A stretch of DNA of 62,528 nt from Kocuria sp. p3-SID1428. Its GTDB lineage: Bacteria > Actinomycetota > Actinomycetes > Actinomycetales > Micrococcaceae. Positions 1 to 8,624 of this stretch are shown here, piece by piece. Every line of letters begins with the position of its first letter. The first letter of the stretch is position 1. Below the pieces are notes generated by a model. It was given only the letters and a program-made list of their open reading frames with translations, was not told the origin of the DNA and ran no database searches. The translations under genes and the position numbers were made by a program. The DNA lies in assembly GCF_025149945.1 (NCBI RefSeq), contig NZ_JALXVH010000008.1, positions 1 through 62,528 on the forward strand, given 5' to 3'.

Positions 1-36
1 CCCCGGCGCCCGGGCCGATGGCTATCCTGGGGGACT

Positions 37-1590
37 GTGACCACTGATCAGACGCGCGAGAACGCAGCCAGCCCCGCACCCGATGCCCCGTCCGCCGCGG
101 CCGAGGCCGCCCGCCCCGACGAGCAGCGGCAGTTCCGCATGGACAAGCGCGCCGCGCTGGTCGATTCCGGCCGCCAGGCCTACCCGGTCGAGGTCCCGCG
201 CACCCATACGCTGTCGCAGGTCCGCGACGGCTGGGAGCACCTGGAGACCGGCGAGGAGACGGAGGACGTCGTCTCCGTGACCGGGCGCGTGGTGTTCGTG
301 CGCAACACCGGCAAGCTGTGCTTCGCCGCCCTCCAGGACGGCGACGGCGTCCAGCTGCAGCTCATGCTCTCCAAGGCGGTCGTGGGCGAGGAGTCGCTGG
401 CCGAGTGGAAGTCCCTGGTGGACCTGGGCGACTTCGTGGCCGCCACCGGCACCGTGATCCGCTCCCGCCGCGGCGAGCTCTCCGTCATGGTGACCTCCTG
501 GCAGATGGCCTCCAAGGCCCTGCGGCCGCTGCCCAATCTCTACGAGGGATCCGAGCTCAGCGAGGAGACCCGCGTCCGGCAGCGCTACCTGGACCTGCTC
601 GTGCGCCAGGAGGCGCGCGACGTGGTCCGCAAGCGGGCCGCGATCATCTCCGCGGTGCGCCGCACGCTCGAGGACGAGGGCTACATCGAGATCGAGACCC
701 CCGTGCTGCAGCTCGTGCACGGCGGCGCCACGGCCCGTCCGTTCGCCACGCACCTCAACGCGTTCGATCAGGACATGACCCTGCGCATCGCCACGGAGCT
801 CTACCTCAAGCGCGCCGTCGTGGGCGGGGTGGAGCGGGTCTTCGAGATCGGGCGGGTGTTCCGCAACGAGGGCGTGGACTCCACGCACTCCCCGGAGTTC
901 ACCACCCTGGAGGTCTACGAGGCCTGGGGCGATCAGTTCTCGCAGGCCGAGCTCATGCAGCGCATGATCGTGGCCGCCGCCGACGCCCTGGGGATCGACG
1001 GTCCGCTGCGCACCGCCAAGGGCGAGATCGACCTGCGCGGCGAGTGGCCGTGGCTGAGCGTCTACCCGGGGCTCTCGGAGGCCGTGGGACAGGAGATCAC
1101 GCCCGAGACACCCGCCGAGGCGCTGCGGGCGATCGCCGCCGAGCACGACGTCTCGGTGGATCCCGCCTGGGGTGCCGAGAAGCTCGTGATCGAGCTCTTC
1201 GGAGAGATCGTGGAGCCCACGCTGATACAGCCCACGTTCGTGTGCGACTACCCGCCGGCGGCCCAGCCGCTGGCCCGGCCGCACCGCGACAAGCCGGACG
1301 TCATCGAGGCCTGGGACCTGATCATCGGCGGCATGGAGCGCGGCACCGCGTTCTCCGAGCTGATCGACCCGGTGGTGCAGCGCGAGCGGCTCACCGAGCA
1401 GTCTCGCCTGGCCGCGGCCGGCGACGACGAGGCCATGCAGCTCGATGAGGACTTCCTGCGCGCCCTCGAGCACGGCGCCCCGCCCATGGGCGGACTGGGG
1501 CTGGGCCTGGACCGTCTGATCATGCTCTTCACGGATCTGGGCATCCGCGACACGATCCTGTTCCCCTTGATGAAGCCCGAGAAGGACTGA
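37..1590 (+). CDS. lysS: Lysyl-tRNA synthetase, class II
   Basis: Charges tRNA-Lys with lysine in the cytoplasm. The 517-residue product has an OB-fold anticodon-binding domain in the first ~190 residues, followed by a class II catalytic core. Motif 2 is visible as RNEGVDSTHSPEFT and motif 3 as GLGLGLDRLIMLF near the C-terminus. The length matches bacterial LysS of about 500 residues. The start is a GTG at 37, preceded by a G-rich stretch (29-33) usable as a ribosome-binding site. The first ~30 residues are Ala/Pro-rich and probably disordered. It heads a co-directional set with the small membrane protein gene 6 bp downstream. The identification is secure; only the start is uncertain. Confidence 0.97.
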   Translation: MTTDQTRENAASPAPDAPSAAAEAARPDEQRQFRMDKRAALVDSGRQAYPVEVPRTHTLSQVRDGWEHLETGEETEDVVSVTGRVVFVRNTGKLCFAALQDGDGVQLQLMLSKAVVGEESLAEWKSLVDLGDFVAATGTVIRSRRGELSVMVTSWQMASKALRPLPNLYEGSELSEETRVRQRYLDLLVRQEARDVVRKRAAIISAVRRTLEDEGYIEIETPVLQLVHGGATARPFATHLNAFDQDMTLRIATELYLKRAVVGGVERVFEIGRVFRNEGVDSTHSPEFTTLEVYEAWGDQFSQAELMQRMIVAAADALGIDGPLRTAKGEIDLRGEWPWLSVYPGLSEAVGQEITPETPAEALRAIAAEHDVSVDPAWGAEKLVIELFGEIVEPTLIQPTFVCDYPPAAQPLARPHRDKPDVIEAWDLIIGGMERGTAFSELIDPVVQRERLTEQSRLAAAGDDEAMQLDEDFLRALEHGAPPMGGLGLGLDRLIMLFTDLGIRDTILFPLMKPEKD

Positions 1591-1596
1591 TCCGCC

Positions 1597-1830
1597 ATGG
1601 GCGAATACATCGCTGTGCTCCTGCCCTCGATCGGGGTGGGGCTGATCTTCTGGTTCACCATGCGGGCCCTGTTCCGGGCCGATCGCGGTGAGCGCCGTGC
1701 GCAGGAGGCCGTGAATCGCGATCAGGCCGATGCCGAGAAGTGGTATCAGGATCTGAAGGCGCGGGAATCCGGCGGACGCGGTTCCGCCCGGAGCGGATCC
1801 GATGAACATCAGGATGCACCGCGCAGTTGA
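1597..1830 (+). CDS. Small single-pass membrane protein, function unknown
   Basis: A 77-residue protein starting 6 bp after lysS, so probably co-transcribed. Residues 5-25 (IAVLLPSIGVGLIFWFTMRA) form one hydrophobic helix, followed by a highly charged, Arg/Glu/Gln-rich cytoplasmic tail that may be coiled coil. An 11-bp terminator hairpin follows directly, closing a lysS operon. I do not assign a function. Confidence 0.8.
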   Translation: MGEYIAVLLPSIGVGLIFWFTMRALFRADRGERRAQEAVNRDQADAEKWYQDLKARESGGRGSARSGSDEHQDAPRS

Positions 1831-1840
1831 TTCTTCTCCG

Positions 1841-1868
1841 ATTCCCCGGCTTCTCCGAGCCGGGGAAT
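1841..1868 (+). terminator. Rho-independent-type terminator after lysS operon
   Basis: A perfect 11-bp stem (1841-1851 with 1858-1868) and a 6-nt loop lie 10 bp after the small membrane protein gene. The following tract is only weakly T-rich (tgcttt), as is common in high-GC actinobacteria. Confidence 0.75.
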
Positions 1869-1897
1869 TGCTTTCAGCGGCATCCGATATCTATAGT
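1868..1897 (+). promoter_or_regulatory. Predicted sigma70-type promoter of lsr2
   Basis: TTGCTT (1868-1873) and TATAGT (1892-1897) are separated by 18 bp in an unusually AT-rich stretch. This places a start site around 1904 and leaves a leader of ~105 nt before the lsr2 ATG. It begins exactly where the preceding terminator ends. Confidence 0.55.
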
Positions 1898-2011
1898 TGC
1901 GGGCAATAGGGGATCCTGAGTGCGCAATTCGTTGTGATCGGGCCCGGAATCGGCTCCGCGGATCTCCTGACCGCACGAGCACATCGAATCGATGATGAAG
2001 GAGCTCCACAC

Positions 2012-2347
2012 ATGGCGCAGACCGTGAAGATCATTCTCGAGGACGACCTGGACGGCGGCCCCGCGGACGAGACCGTCCGCTTCGGCCTGGACGGCACGCA
2101 GTACGAGATCGACCTCTCCTCCGCCAACGCGGACAAGCTGCGCGCGGCCATCCGCCCGTACGTGGGCAAGGCCCGCCGGGCTCAGGCCAAGCAGGCCGGC
2201 CGCCCCGCTGCGAAGTCCTCGGGCACCCGCGCCAATCCGGACACCCCCAAGATCCGTGCCTGGGCGAAGGAGAACAACTACAACGTCTCCGATCGCGGCC
2301 GCATCCACCAGGAGGTCCAGGACGCGTACTACGCCGCTCACAAGTGA
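2012..2347 (+). CDS. lsr2: Lsr2 family nucleoid-associated protein
   Basis: Lsr2 is the actinobacterial H-NS analogue that bridges AT-rich DNA and silences acquired genes. This 111-residue protein has the N-terminal beta/helix dimerisation domain (MAQTVKIILEDDLDGG) and a C-terminal DNA-binding domain. The C-terminal domain carries the minor-groove loop 'SDRGRI' and its preceding helix 'IRAWAKENNYNV'. The basic linker is Ala/Lys-rich. I chose ATG 2012 because a GAAGGAG ribosome-binding site lies at 1997-2003; an open frame upstream has no such site. A long hairpin terminator follows. Its presence fits a genome with AT-rich acquired islands such as 22.8-23.9 kb, which it would be expected to bind. 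Confidence 0.95.
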   Translation: MAQTVKIILEDDLDGGPADETVRFGLDGTQYEIDLSSANADKLRAAIRPYVGKARRAQAKQAGRPAAKSSGTRANPDTPKIRAWAKENNYNVSDRGRIHQEVQDAYYAAHK

Positions 2348-2463
2348 GCGCGCGCGGCCTGAGGGATTCATCACCGAATCGATAATCTCAGGTCGCTTCG
2401 GAAACGAACTCGTGGTGGATGCCCGCAGGTATTCGATCTGAGATTGCCGTTCCATCGCTGTGC

Positions 2464-2499
2464 GAATCCCCGCTCGTCCTTCCGGACGTGCGGGGATTC
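2464..2499 (+). terminator. Terminator after lsr2
   Basis: A 10-bp stem (2464-2473 with 2490-2499) encloses a second 5-bp stem (cgtcc/ggacg) separated only by a T-T mismatch, making one long hairpin. It lies ~115 bp after lsr2. Confidence 0.75.
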
Positions 2500-2581
2500 C
2501 TCATTCGGGGACCGCCGTGCCCAGAGCGGCGCTGCCCCCGGCCGCCTCTCAGAAGGCTCCTGCGGGAGGCGGTGCGGGGCC

Positions 2582-2599
2582 GTCTCGCCGGTGGCGAAC
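2582..2599 (+). promoter_or_regulatory. Candidate ClgR operator upstream of clpC
   Basis: The site reads gtctCGCC-ggt-GGCGaac, an inverted repeat with CGCC/GGCG half-sites and a 3-bp spacer. It fits the published actinobacterial ClgR motif CGCY-N3-RGCG with flanking AT-rich positions. It sits 63 bp before the clpC ATG and ~28 bp before a TAGCAT hexamer (2627-2632) that could be the -10. ClgR activates clp genes in other actinobacteria; the regulator itself is not in this window. Confidence 0.5.
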
Positions 2600-2661
2600 A
2601 ATGGCGGCGAGACCCTCCGGGGTGCGTAGCATCGATGCCAAACATCGACTGAGGAGTATCC

Positions 2662-5316
2662 ATGTTCGAACGCTTCACCGATCGGGCCCGACGGGTCGTG
2701 GTCCTGGCCCAGGAGGAGGCCAGGATGCTCAACCACAACTACATCGGCACCGAGCACCTGCTGCTGGGCCTCATCCACGAGAACGAGGGCGTGGCCGCCA
2801 AGGCCCTGGACTCGCTGGGCATCACCCTCAACGGGGCCCGCGAGCAGGTCCAGGACATCATCGGCCCGGGTCAGCAGGCCCCCTCCGGGCACATCCCCTT
2901 CACGCCGCGGGCCAAGAAGGTCCTGGAGCTCTCCCTGCGCGAGGCGCTGCAGCTCGGGCACAACTACATCGGCACCGAGCACATCCTGCTGGGCATCATC
3001 CGCGCAGGCGAGGGCGTGGCCGCCCAGGTGCTCACCAAGCTCGGCACCGAGCCGCAGAAGGTCCGCTCGACCGTCCTGGACCTGATCTCGGGCTACCAGT
3101 CCGGCGGCGAGGAGAAGGAGACCGCGGGCGCAGGCGCTCGCACCTCCGGCGAGGGCACCCCCGCGGGCTCGGCTGTGCTCGACCAGTTCGGGCGCAACCT
3201 GACGGCAGCGGCCCGCGAGAGCCAGCTCGACCCCGTGATCGGGCGCGCCCGCGAGATGGAGCGCGTCATGCAGGTCCTGTCGCGGCGCACCAAGAACAAC
3301 CCGGTGCTGATCGGCGAGCCGGGCGTCGGCAAGACCGCCGTGGTCGAGGGCCTGGCCCAGGCCATCGTGCGCGGCGACGTCCCGGAGACGCTCAAGGACA
3401 AGCACCTCTACACGCTGGACCTCGGCTCGCTCGTGGCCGGCTCTCGCTACCGCGGCGATTTCGAGGAGCGCCTCAAGAAGGTGCTCAAGGAGATCAAGTC
3501 CCGCGGCGACATCATCCTGTTCATCGACGAGATCCACACGCTCGTCGGCGCGGGTGCCGCAGAGGGCGCGATCGACGCCGCCTCGATCCTCAAGCCCATG
3601 CTGGCCCGCGGCGAGCTGCAGACCATCGGCGCCACCACGCTGGATGAGTACCGCAAGCACATCGAGAAGGACGCAGCGCTCGAGCGCCGCTTCCAGCCGA
3701 TCCAGGTCGACGAGCCCTCCGAGGCGCACTCGATCGAGATCCTCAAGGGCCTGCGCGACAAGTACGAGGCGCACCACCGCGTGTCGATCTCGGACGAGGC
3801 CCTCGAGGCCGCCGTGCACCAGTCGGCCCGCTACATCTCGGACCGCTTCCTGCCGGACAAGGCGATCGACCTGATCGACGAGGCCGGTGCCCGCCTGCGC
3901 ATCAAGCGCATGACGGCCCCGCCGGAGATCAAGGAGCTCGACGAGCGCATCGCCAAGGTCAAGCAGGCCAAGGAGGATGCGATCGAGGGCCAGGACTACG
4001 AGAAGGCCGCCTCGCTGCGCGATCAGGAGCAGAAGCTGCTGTCCGAGCGCGATGACAAGGACACCGCCTGGCGCGAGGGCGGCGACCAGGTGGCCGAGGT
4101 CACCCCGGAGGTCATCTCGGACGTGCTCTCCGCGGCCACGGGCGTGCCGCTGTACCGCCTGACCGACGAGGAGTCCGGCCGCCTCATCCGCATGGAGGAG
4201 GAGCTGCACAAGCGCGTCGTGGGCCAGGAGGAGGCCATCACGGCTCTCTCCCGCTCCATCCGACGCACGCGTGCGGGCCTCAAGGACCCCAAGCGCCCCG
4301 GCGGGTCGTTCATCTTCGCCGGCCCCACGGGCGTCGGCAAGACGGAGCTGGCCAAGTCGCTGGCGGAGTTCCTGTTCGGCGATGAGGACTCCCTCATCAC
4401 GCTGGACATGTCCGAGTACCAGGAGAAGCACACGGTCTCGCGGCTGTTCGGTGCCCCTCCCGGCTACGTCGGCTTCGAGGAGGGCGGCCAGCTGACCGAG
4501 AAGGTCCGCCGCAAGCCGTTCTCCGTCGTGCTCTTCGACGAGGTCGAGAAGGCGCACCAGGACCTGTTCAACTCGCTGCTGCAGATCCTCGAGGACGGTC
4601 GACTGACCGACTCGCAGGGCCGCGTGGTGGACTTCAAGAACACCGTGATCATCATGACCACGAACCTGGGCACCAAGGACATCTCGCGCAGCGTCCCCAT
4701 GGGCTTCCAGGCGGGCAACGACTCGACCACGAACTACGAGCGCATGCAGCAGCGCGTCAACGACGAGCTCAAGGAGCACTTCCGCCCCGAGTTCCTCAAC
4801 CGCGTGGACGAGATCGTCGTGTTCCCGCAGCTGGAGGAGAAGGAGATCGTCCAGATCGTCGATCTGTTCGTCGCCCGTCTCCAGGAGCGCCTGCGCGAGC
4901 AGGACATGTCGATCGTGGTCTCGGACGCCGCCAAGAAGGTGCTGGCCAAGCGGGGCTACGACCCAACCATGGGCGCCCGTCCGCTGCGCCGCACGATCCA
5001 GCGCGAGATCGAGGACACGCTTTCGGAGAAGATCCTCTTCGGCGACATCAAGGAGGGCGAGCGCGTCTCCGTGGATGTGGACGGAGACGGCGACGACGCC
5101 AAGCTGACGTTCTCGTCGGTGGCCATGTCGGAGCTGCCGGACACGGAGTTCTCCGACGACGACCAGGACGGCTCCGCTCAGGATCCGGATCTGGTGCCCG
5201 GTGAGGTGCCGTCCGGGACCAACGTCCCGCACAGCACCGACGGCGACACCGGATCGGCCGGCGCCGAGGCTCCCGAGCCCGGCCACGGCCCGGAGTCGGG
5301 TCCGACCACGGCCTGA
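2662..5316 (+). CDS. clpC: ATP-dependent Clp protease ATPase subunit ClpC
   Basis: An AAA+ unfoldase that feeds substrates to ClpP. The 884-residue protein has two N-terminal Clp-N repeats (~residues 5-145, each with HNYIGTEH), a first AAA+ domain with Walker A GEPGVGKT (218-225), and a UVR-like coiled-coil middle domain (~residues 430-465). A second AAA+ domain has Walker A GPTGVGKT (554-561) and the GYVGFEEGG pore-loop region. The C-terminal ~60 residues are acidic, Gly/Pro-rich and probably disordered, longer than in many ClpC proteins. The gene stands alone with its own upstream region carrying a possible ClgR site, and ends in a strong hairpin. Confidence 0.97.
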   Translation: MFERFTDRARRVVVLAQEEARMLNHNYIGTEHLLLGLIHENEGVAAKALDSLGITLNGAREQVQDIIGPGQQAPSGHIPFTPRAKKVLELSLREALQLGHNYIGTEHILLGIIRAGEGVAAQVLTKLGTEPQKVRSTVLDLISGYQSGGEEKETAGAGARTSGEGTPAGSAVLDQFGRNLTAAARESQLDPVIGRAREMERVMQVLSRRTKNNPVLIGEPGVGKTAVVEGLAQAIVRGDVPETLKDKHLYTLDLGSLVAGSRYRGDFEERLKKVLKEIKSRGDIILFIDEIHTLVGAGAAEGAIDAASILKPMLARGELQTIGATTLDEYRKHIEKDAALERRFQPIQVDEPSEAHSIEILKGLRDKYEAHHRVSISDEALEAAVHQSARYISDRFLPDKAIDLIDEAGARLRIKRMTAPPEIKELDERIAKVKQAKEDAIEGQDYEKAASLRDQEQKLLSERDDKDTAWREGGDQVAEVTPEVISDVLSAATGVPLYRLTDEESGRLIRMEEELHKRVVGQEEAITALSRSIRRTRAGLKDPKRPGGSFIFAGPTGVGKTELAKSLAEFLFGDEDSLITLDMSEYQEKHTVSRLFGAPPGYVGFEEGGQLTEKVRRKPFSVVLFDEVEKAHQDLFNSLLQILEDGRLTDSQGRVVDFKNTVIIMTTNLGTKDISRSVPMGFQAGNDSTTNYERMQQRVNDELKEHFRPEFLNRVDEIVVFPQLEEKEIVQIVDLFVARLQERLREQDMSIVVSDAAKKVLAKRGYDPTMGARPLRRTIQREIEDTLSEKILFGDIKEGERVSVDVDGDGDDAKLTFSSVAMSELPDTEFSDDDQDGSAQDPDLVPGEVPSGTNVPHSTDGDTGSAGAEAPEPGHGPESGPTTA

Positions 5317-5355
5317 TCCTCCGGCACGGGGCCGATCCGCTGCGGCACCTGTCAT

Positions 5356-5392
5356 CGACGCCCTCTCCGAGCTCAGCTCGGGGAGGGCGTCG
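5356..5392 (+). terminator. Terminator after clpC
   Basis: A 16-bp stem with a single wobble (5356-5371 with 5377-5392) and a 5-nt loop, followed by tcgtct. It lies 40 bp after the clpC stop. Confidence 0.8.
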
Positions 5393-5464
5393 TCGTCTGC
5401 GCTCTCCGGGCTCGGCCGGGGCCCCGGCGAGGGCGAGGGTCGCGGGCGGTCGTACACTTTCCGG

Positions 5465-6049
5465 ATGACTCTCGAGCTGCGCCTGCGCCCTGCCACCACG
5501 GGCGACGTCCACGCGATCAAGGCCCTCGTGGGTCCGCTGGCGCAGGAGGGCGTGCTGGTGATCAAGGAGACCGTCGCGTACTACGAGGGCATCCAGGAGT
5601 TCCTCATCGCCGAGCTCGTGGACGACGACCCCTCCGGCGCCGGCCTGGTCGACGAGTCCGGGATCGCCTACGGGCAGCCGTCGCCCAGCGGGACCTCGGC
5701 CCGGATCGTGGGCTGCGGGGCCCTGCACGTGATGTGGCAGGACCTCGCCGAGATCCGCACCCTGGCCGCCGACCCGCGGGTGCGTGGGCAGGGCGTGGGG
5801 TGGCGGCTCGTGGAGGCACTGCTGGAGCGGGCGCGCAGGCTGGGGGTGGACCGGGTCTTCTGCCTGACCTTCGAGGTGGAGTTCTTCCAGCGCCAGGGCT
5901 TCCGGGTCATGGCCGATCAGCGCCCGATCGACCCGGACGTCTTCGCGGAGCTGCTGCGCTCCCATGACGAGGGCGTGGCCGAGTTCCTGGACCTCGCCCG
6001 GGTGAAGCCCAACACGCTGGGCAACACCCGGATGATCCTCACGCTCTGA
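5465..6049 (+). CDS. argA: N-acetylglutamate synthase-type GNAT acetyltransferase
   Basis: Predicted to acetylate glutamate with acetyl-CoA, the first step of arginine biosynthesis. The 194-residue protein is one GNAT domain. It contains 'LRLRPATTGDVHAIKALV' at the N-terminus and the acetyl-CoA loop 'VRGQGVGWRLVEALLERA' near the middle. It ends with 'LGNTRMILTL', resembling the short actinobacterial NAGS (Rv2747 type) rather than the long ArgA fused to a kinase-like domain. I chose ATG 5465 because a TACACT hexamer ends exactly 6 nt upstream, suggesting a leaderless mRNA. It converges on mutY. The symbol follows the family; substrate specificity is inferred. Confidence 0.8.
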   Translation: MTLELRLRPATTGDVHAIKALVGPLAQEGVLVIKETVAYYEGIQEFLIAELVDDDPSGAGLVDESGIAYGQPSPSGTSARIVGCGALHVMWQDLAEIRTLAADPRVRGQGVGWRLVEALLERARRLGVDRVFCLTFEVEFFQRQGFRVMADQRPIDPDVFAELLRSHDEGVAEFLDLARVKPNTLGNTRMILTL

Positions 6050-6074
6050 CGGGGACCGCGCAGACCGGTCGGGA

Positions 6075-7055
6075 TCAGCCGGGCAGAGCGATCCTGTCGC
6101 CGCGGCGGTGGGCCAAGCCATCGGAGACCAGGCCGTCGACCGCGCGCTGTCGCTGCTCGACGGGGGATTCCAGTGTCAGCAGGGCCTCGAGGGGGCGGGC
6201 CAGATCCGCACTCGCGCCGCGCGGCAGGGTGACCTGCTGGTCCCGCGTCAGCCAGCTCTCCGGGACCGGCTGATCCGCGGCGCGCAGCACCGCCATGACC
6301 GCGCCGCGCACCTGCCGGTCGGTGCCCTTCCAGGACTGTCCCCGCGGGGCCTCCTCCGGCTCCGGGCGACCGGCTGCGATCCAGGCGCAGAGATCCTGCA
6401 CGGGGCACTGGTCGCAGCGCGGAGACCGAGCCGTGCAGATCAGGGCGCCGAGCTCCATCACGGACTGGTTCCACACCACCGAGGCCGCGCGCTGCTCGGG
6501 CAGCAGCGAGCGCGCCAGACGGGTCTCGGCTGCCGTCAGGGACCGGCTCGGCAGCCCCTTGCCGGAGAAGAGGCGAGCGTGCACGCGTCGGATGTTGGTG
6601 TCGATCACGCACTGGCGCTCGCCGAAGGCGAAGGCCGAGACCGCCGCGGCCGTGTAGGCCCCGATGCCCGGCAGCGCCAGCAGCTGGTCGTGCTCGCGCG
6701 GCACGCGGCCGCCGTGGTCCGCGACGATCGCCTGTGCGGCGGCCTGCAGCCGCAGGGCCCGTCGGGGATAGCCCAGGCGGTCCCAGGCGCGCAGGACGTC
6801 GGCGGTCGGGGCCTCGGCAAGGTCGGCGGGGGAGGGCCAGCGCCGCATCCAGTCGAGCCAGCGGGGCAGCACGCGCACCACGGGAGTCTGCTGGAGCATG
6901 ATCTCCGAGACCAGCACGCCCCAGGCGGTGCGCTCGGGGCAGCGCCAGGGGAGGTCGCGGCCGTCGCTGGCGTACCAGGCGGCGATCCGGTCGCGGATCT
7001 GCGCGAGTCGCTGAGCATCCTGAGGTGAGGGATCGGCGATGTGCGGGCTGGGCAT
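6075..7055 (-). CDS. mutY: A/G-specific adenine DNA glycosylase
   Basis: Removes adenine mispaired with 8-oxoguanine. The 326-residue protein has the helix-hairpin-helix LPGIGAYTA and the catalytic Glu in 'SEIMLQQT' (E51). The catalytic Asp is in 'VIDTNIRRVH'. The [4Fe-4S] cysteines follow the C-x6-C-x2-C-x5-C pattern in 'CTARSPRCDQCPVQDLC'. The C-terminal ~80 residues are poorly conserved and short compared with MutY proteins carrying a full NUDIX-like 8-oxoG recognition domain. I chose the start at 7055, just before the first conserved helix; a much longer open frame upstream is antisense to the neighbouring gene. It is divergent from the next gene with only 23 bp between starts. Confidence 0.93.
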   Translation of the reverse strand: MPSPHIADPSPQDAQRLAQIRDRIAAWYASDGRDLPWRCPERTAWGVLVSEIMLQQTPVVRVLPRWLDWMRRWPSPADLAEAPTADVLRAWDRLGYPRRALRLQAAAQAIVADHGGRVPREHDQLLALPGIGAYTAAAVSAFAFGERQCVIDTNIRRVHARLFSGKGLPSRSLTAAETRLARSLLPEQRAASVVWNQSVMELGALICTARSPRCDQCPVQDLCAWIAAGRPEPEEAPRGQSWKGTDRQVRGAVMAVLRAADQPVPESWLTRDQQVTLPRGASADLARPLEALLTLESPVEQRQRAVDGLVSDGLAHRRGDRIALPG

Positions 7056-7078
7056 CGCGCCACTGTAGCCTGGAGGCC

Positions 7079-8572
7079 ATGGCACGGGACGACGCGGATG
7101 ACGGGCGCAGGGACGCCCCCTGGGACTTCGATCTGCCGGATCTCGGAGCCTCCACGACCCCCGAGCATCACCGGCGCCGCCGCCGTGCCGAGCAGCAGGA
7201 GGCGCCGCAGACCCCGTCCGAGGAACGATCGCAGCCCCGGACGCGCTCGAGCTCCGAGCCCGCGACGCGGTTTTCGCCGCAGCGCACGGGTCGCAGACGG
7301 TCCTCCGAGGACCCGCTGGATTTCGAGGGCCTCGACGACGACCCCATCGATCAGGACGACCACGACCTGATCCCGCACTCCGCCGAGGAGCTGTCCACGG
7401 TGGGCCCGGGCCCGCGCGGTCCCCAGCTGCCGGACGACGATGACGTCCCCGACGACTTCGGGGCCCCTCAGCCGTACTCCTCTGCTCCGCGCAGCTCAGC
7501 CGGTGCAGGGTCCCGCGACGGGGCTGCTTCGTCTTCTTCCGGTGCGCGCTCCTCGCGCGCAGCCTCCGCACCGGAGGACGACCTGCTGCCTGCTTGGGCC
7601 ACCGGCAAGCCTGCGCGACGGCGCCCGGGCCGCGCCGCCGGGGCGGCTTCATCGAGGGAGCAGGCCGCTCCCGGCGATGCGCTTGAGCACCAGCGCCGAG
7701 CCCAGAGCGGTCGTGTCGAGGAGCTGAGCGGTGGGGACCTGGACCGTGAGGAGCGGCGCGGCTCAGCGGGACGTCGTCACGGCCAGCCCGCAGGCGGTGC
7801 GCGCCCTGACCGCAGGCGGCACGACGACCACGATCGCGACGCCTGGGGCGACGAGCACGGCTATCCCGAGGACTGGGACGACGAGCGCGGATATGCCGAG
7901 GACTGGGACGACCAGGACTGGGCGGAGGCACCGGAGGCTCGGCAGCCGCGGTGGCGCAGCTGGATCGGTGATCCGCAGCGGCTGACCCGCCTGCTGGTCC
8001 CGGCGGCTGTGGTGCTGCTGCTGATCGCGGTGGGCATCTGGTCGGTGAACGCGCTCACCGGCGGCTCGGAGACGGCCGATGACCCCGAGGCGGTGGCCAC
8101 CGAGGCGGCGCAGTCGGAGGATCCCTTCGACGGCTTCTCCGCGCGCCCGCAGGACGAGACCACCGACGGCGCCAGCGGCCCGGCCGCACAGGCCTGCGGC
8201 GATGCCCTGAAGATCACGGGGTCCACGGACCACAAGACCTATGCCGAGGACGCGGACCCGATCCTGATCATGACCATCGAGAACACGGGCGAGGACCCCT
8301 GCATGGTCAATGCCGGCACCGCGCGCATGGACTACACGGTCACCTCCGGCTCAGACACGGTCTTCGACTCGAAGCACTGCCAGATCGACGGCCAGGACCG
8401 TCCGATCGAGCTCGAGGCCGGGGGCAAGGAGAGCGCCCGGATGCAGTGGAACCGCCAGCGCTCGGCGGAAGGGTGCGCCGAGGATCTCGAGGACGCCGCG
8501 GCCGGAGGCTATGAGCTGGAGGTCTCGCTGGGCGAGGACTCCGCGGAGCCGGTCGAGTTCACCCTGAAGTGA
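7079..8572 (+). CDS. Membrane protein with long disordered N-terminus and extracellular domain
   Basis: A 497-residue protein of unknown function. Residues 1-300 are low-complexity: Arg-, Asp-, Ser- and Pro-rich, with a near-tandem repeat of 'GYPEDWDDE'/'GYAEDWDDQ' around residues 260-280. A single transmembrane helix follows (LLVPAAVVLLLIAVGIWSV, ~302-325). The ~150-residue exported domain has two pairs of cysteines and an all-beta look (CGDALKITG... CMVNAGTARMDYTV), resembling the small beta-sandwich domains of actinobacterial envelope proteins. TAGCCT (7066-7071) lies 7 nt before the ATG, so it may be leaderless. Its stop codon lies inside a 28-bp tandem duplication shared with the end of radA. 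Confidence 0.8.
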   Translation: MARDDADDGRRDAPWDFDLPDLGASTTPEHHRRRRRAEQQEAPQTPSEERSQPRTRSSSEPATRFSPQRTGRRRSSEDPLDFEGLDDDPIDQDDHDLIPHSAEELSTVGPGPRGPQLPDDDDVPDDFGAPQPYSSAPRSSAGAGSRDGAASSSSGARSSRAASAPEDDLLPAWATGKPARRRPGRAAGAASSREQAAPGDALEHQRRAQSGRVEELSGGDLDREERRGSAGRRHGQPAGGARPDRRRHDDHDRDAWGDEHGYPEDWDDERGYAEDWDDQDWAEAPEARQPRWRSWIGDPQRLTRLLVPAAVVLLLIAVGIWSVNALTGGSETADDPEAVATEAAQSEDPFDGFSARPQDETTDGASGPAAQACGDALKITGSTDHKTYAEDADPILIMTIENTGEDPCMVNAGTARMDYTVTSGSDTVFDSKHCQIDGQDRPIELEAGGKESARMQWNRQRSAEGCAEDLEDAAAGGYELEVSLGEDSAEPVEFTLK

Positions 8573-8624
8573 GACAGGTCAGGACGGCGGGAAGAAGTGA
8601 GACAGGTCAGGACGGCGGGAAGAA
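8569..8624. repeat. 28-bp perfect tandem duplication at convergent gene ends
   Basis: Two identical 28-bp units occupy 8569-8596 and 8597-8624. The first holds the stop codon of the upstream membrane protein gene and the second holds the stop codon of radA read on the other strand. Removing one copy would leave both genes intact and overlapping. Confidence 0.95.

Noticed and set aside
22..1809. Long minus-strand open frame across lysS
   Set aside because: It is antisense to a clear lysyl-tRNA synthetase; composition is Gly/His/Leu/Arg-rich as expected for a shadow frame in high-GC DNA.
2371..5565. Minus-strand frame of over 1,000 codons across clpC
   Set aside because: Shadow of clpC; no domain is recognisable and codon composition is that of a complementary frame.
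7056..7931. N-terminal extension of mutY of ~290 residues
   Set aside because: Antisense to the disordered membrane protein and Arg/Pro-rich; MutY homology starts at the chosen ATG.
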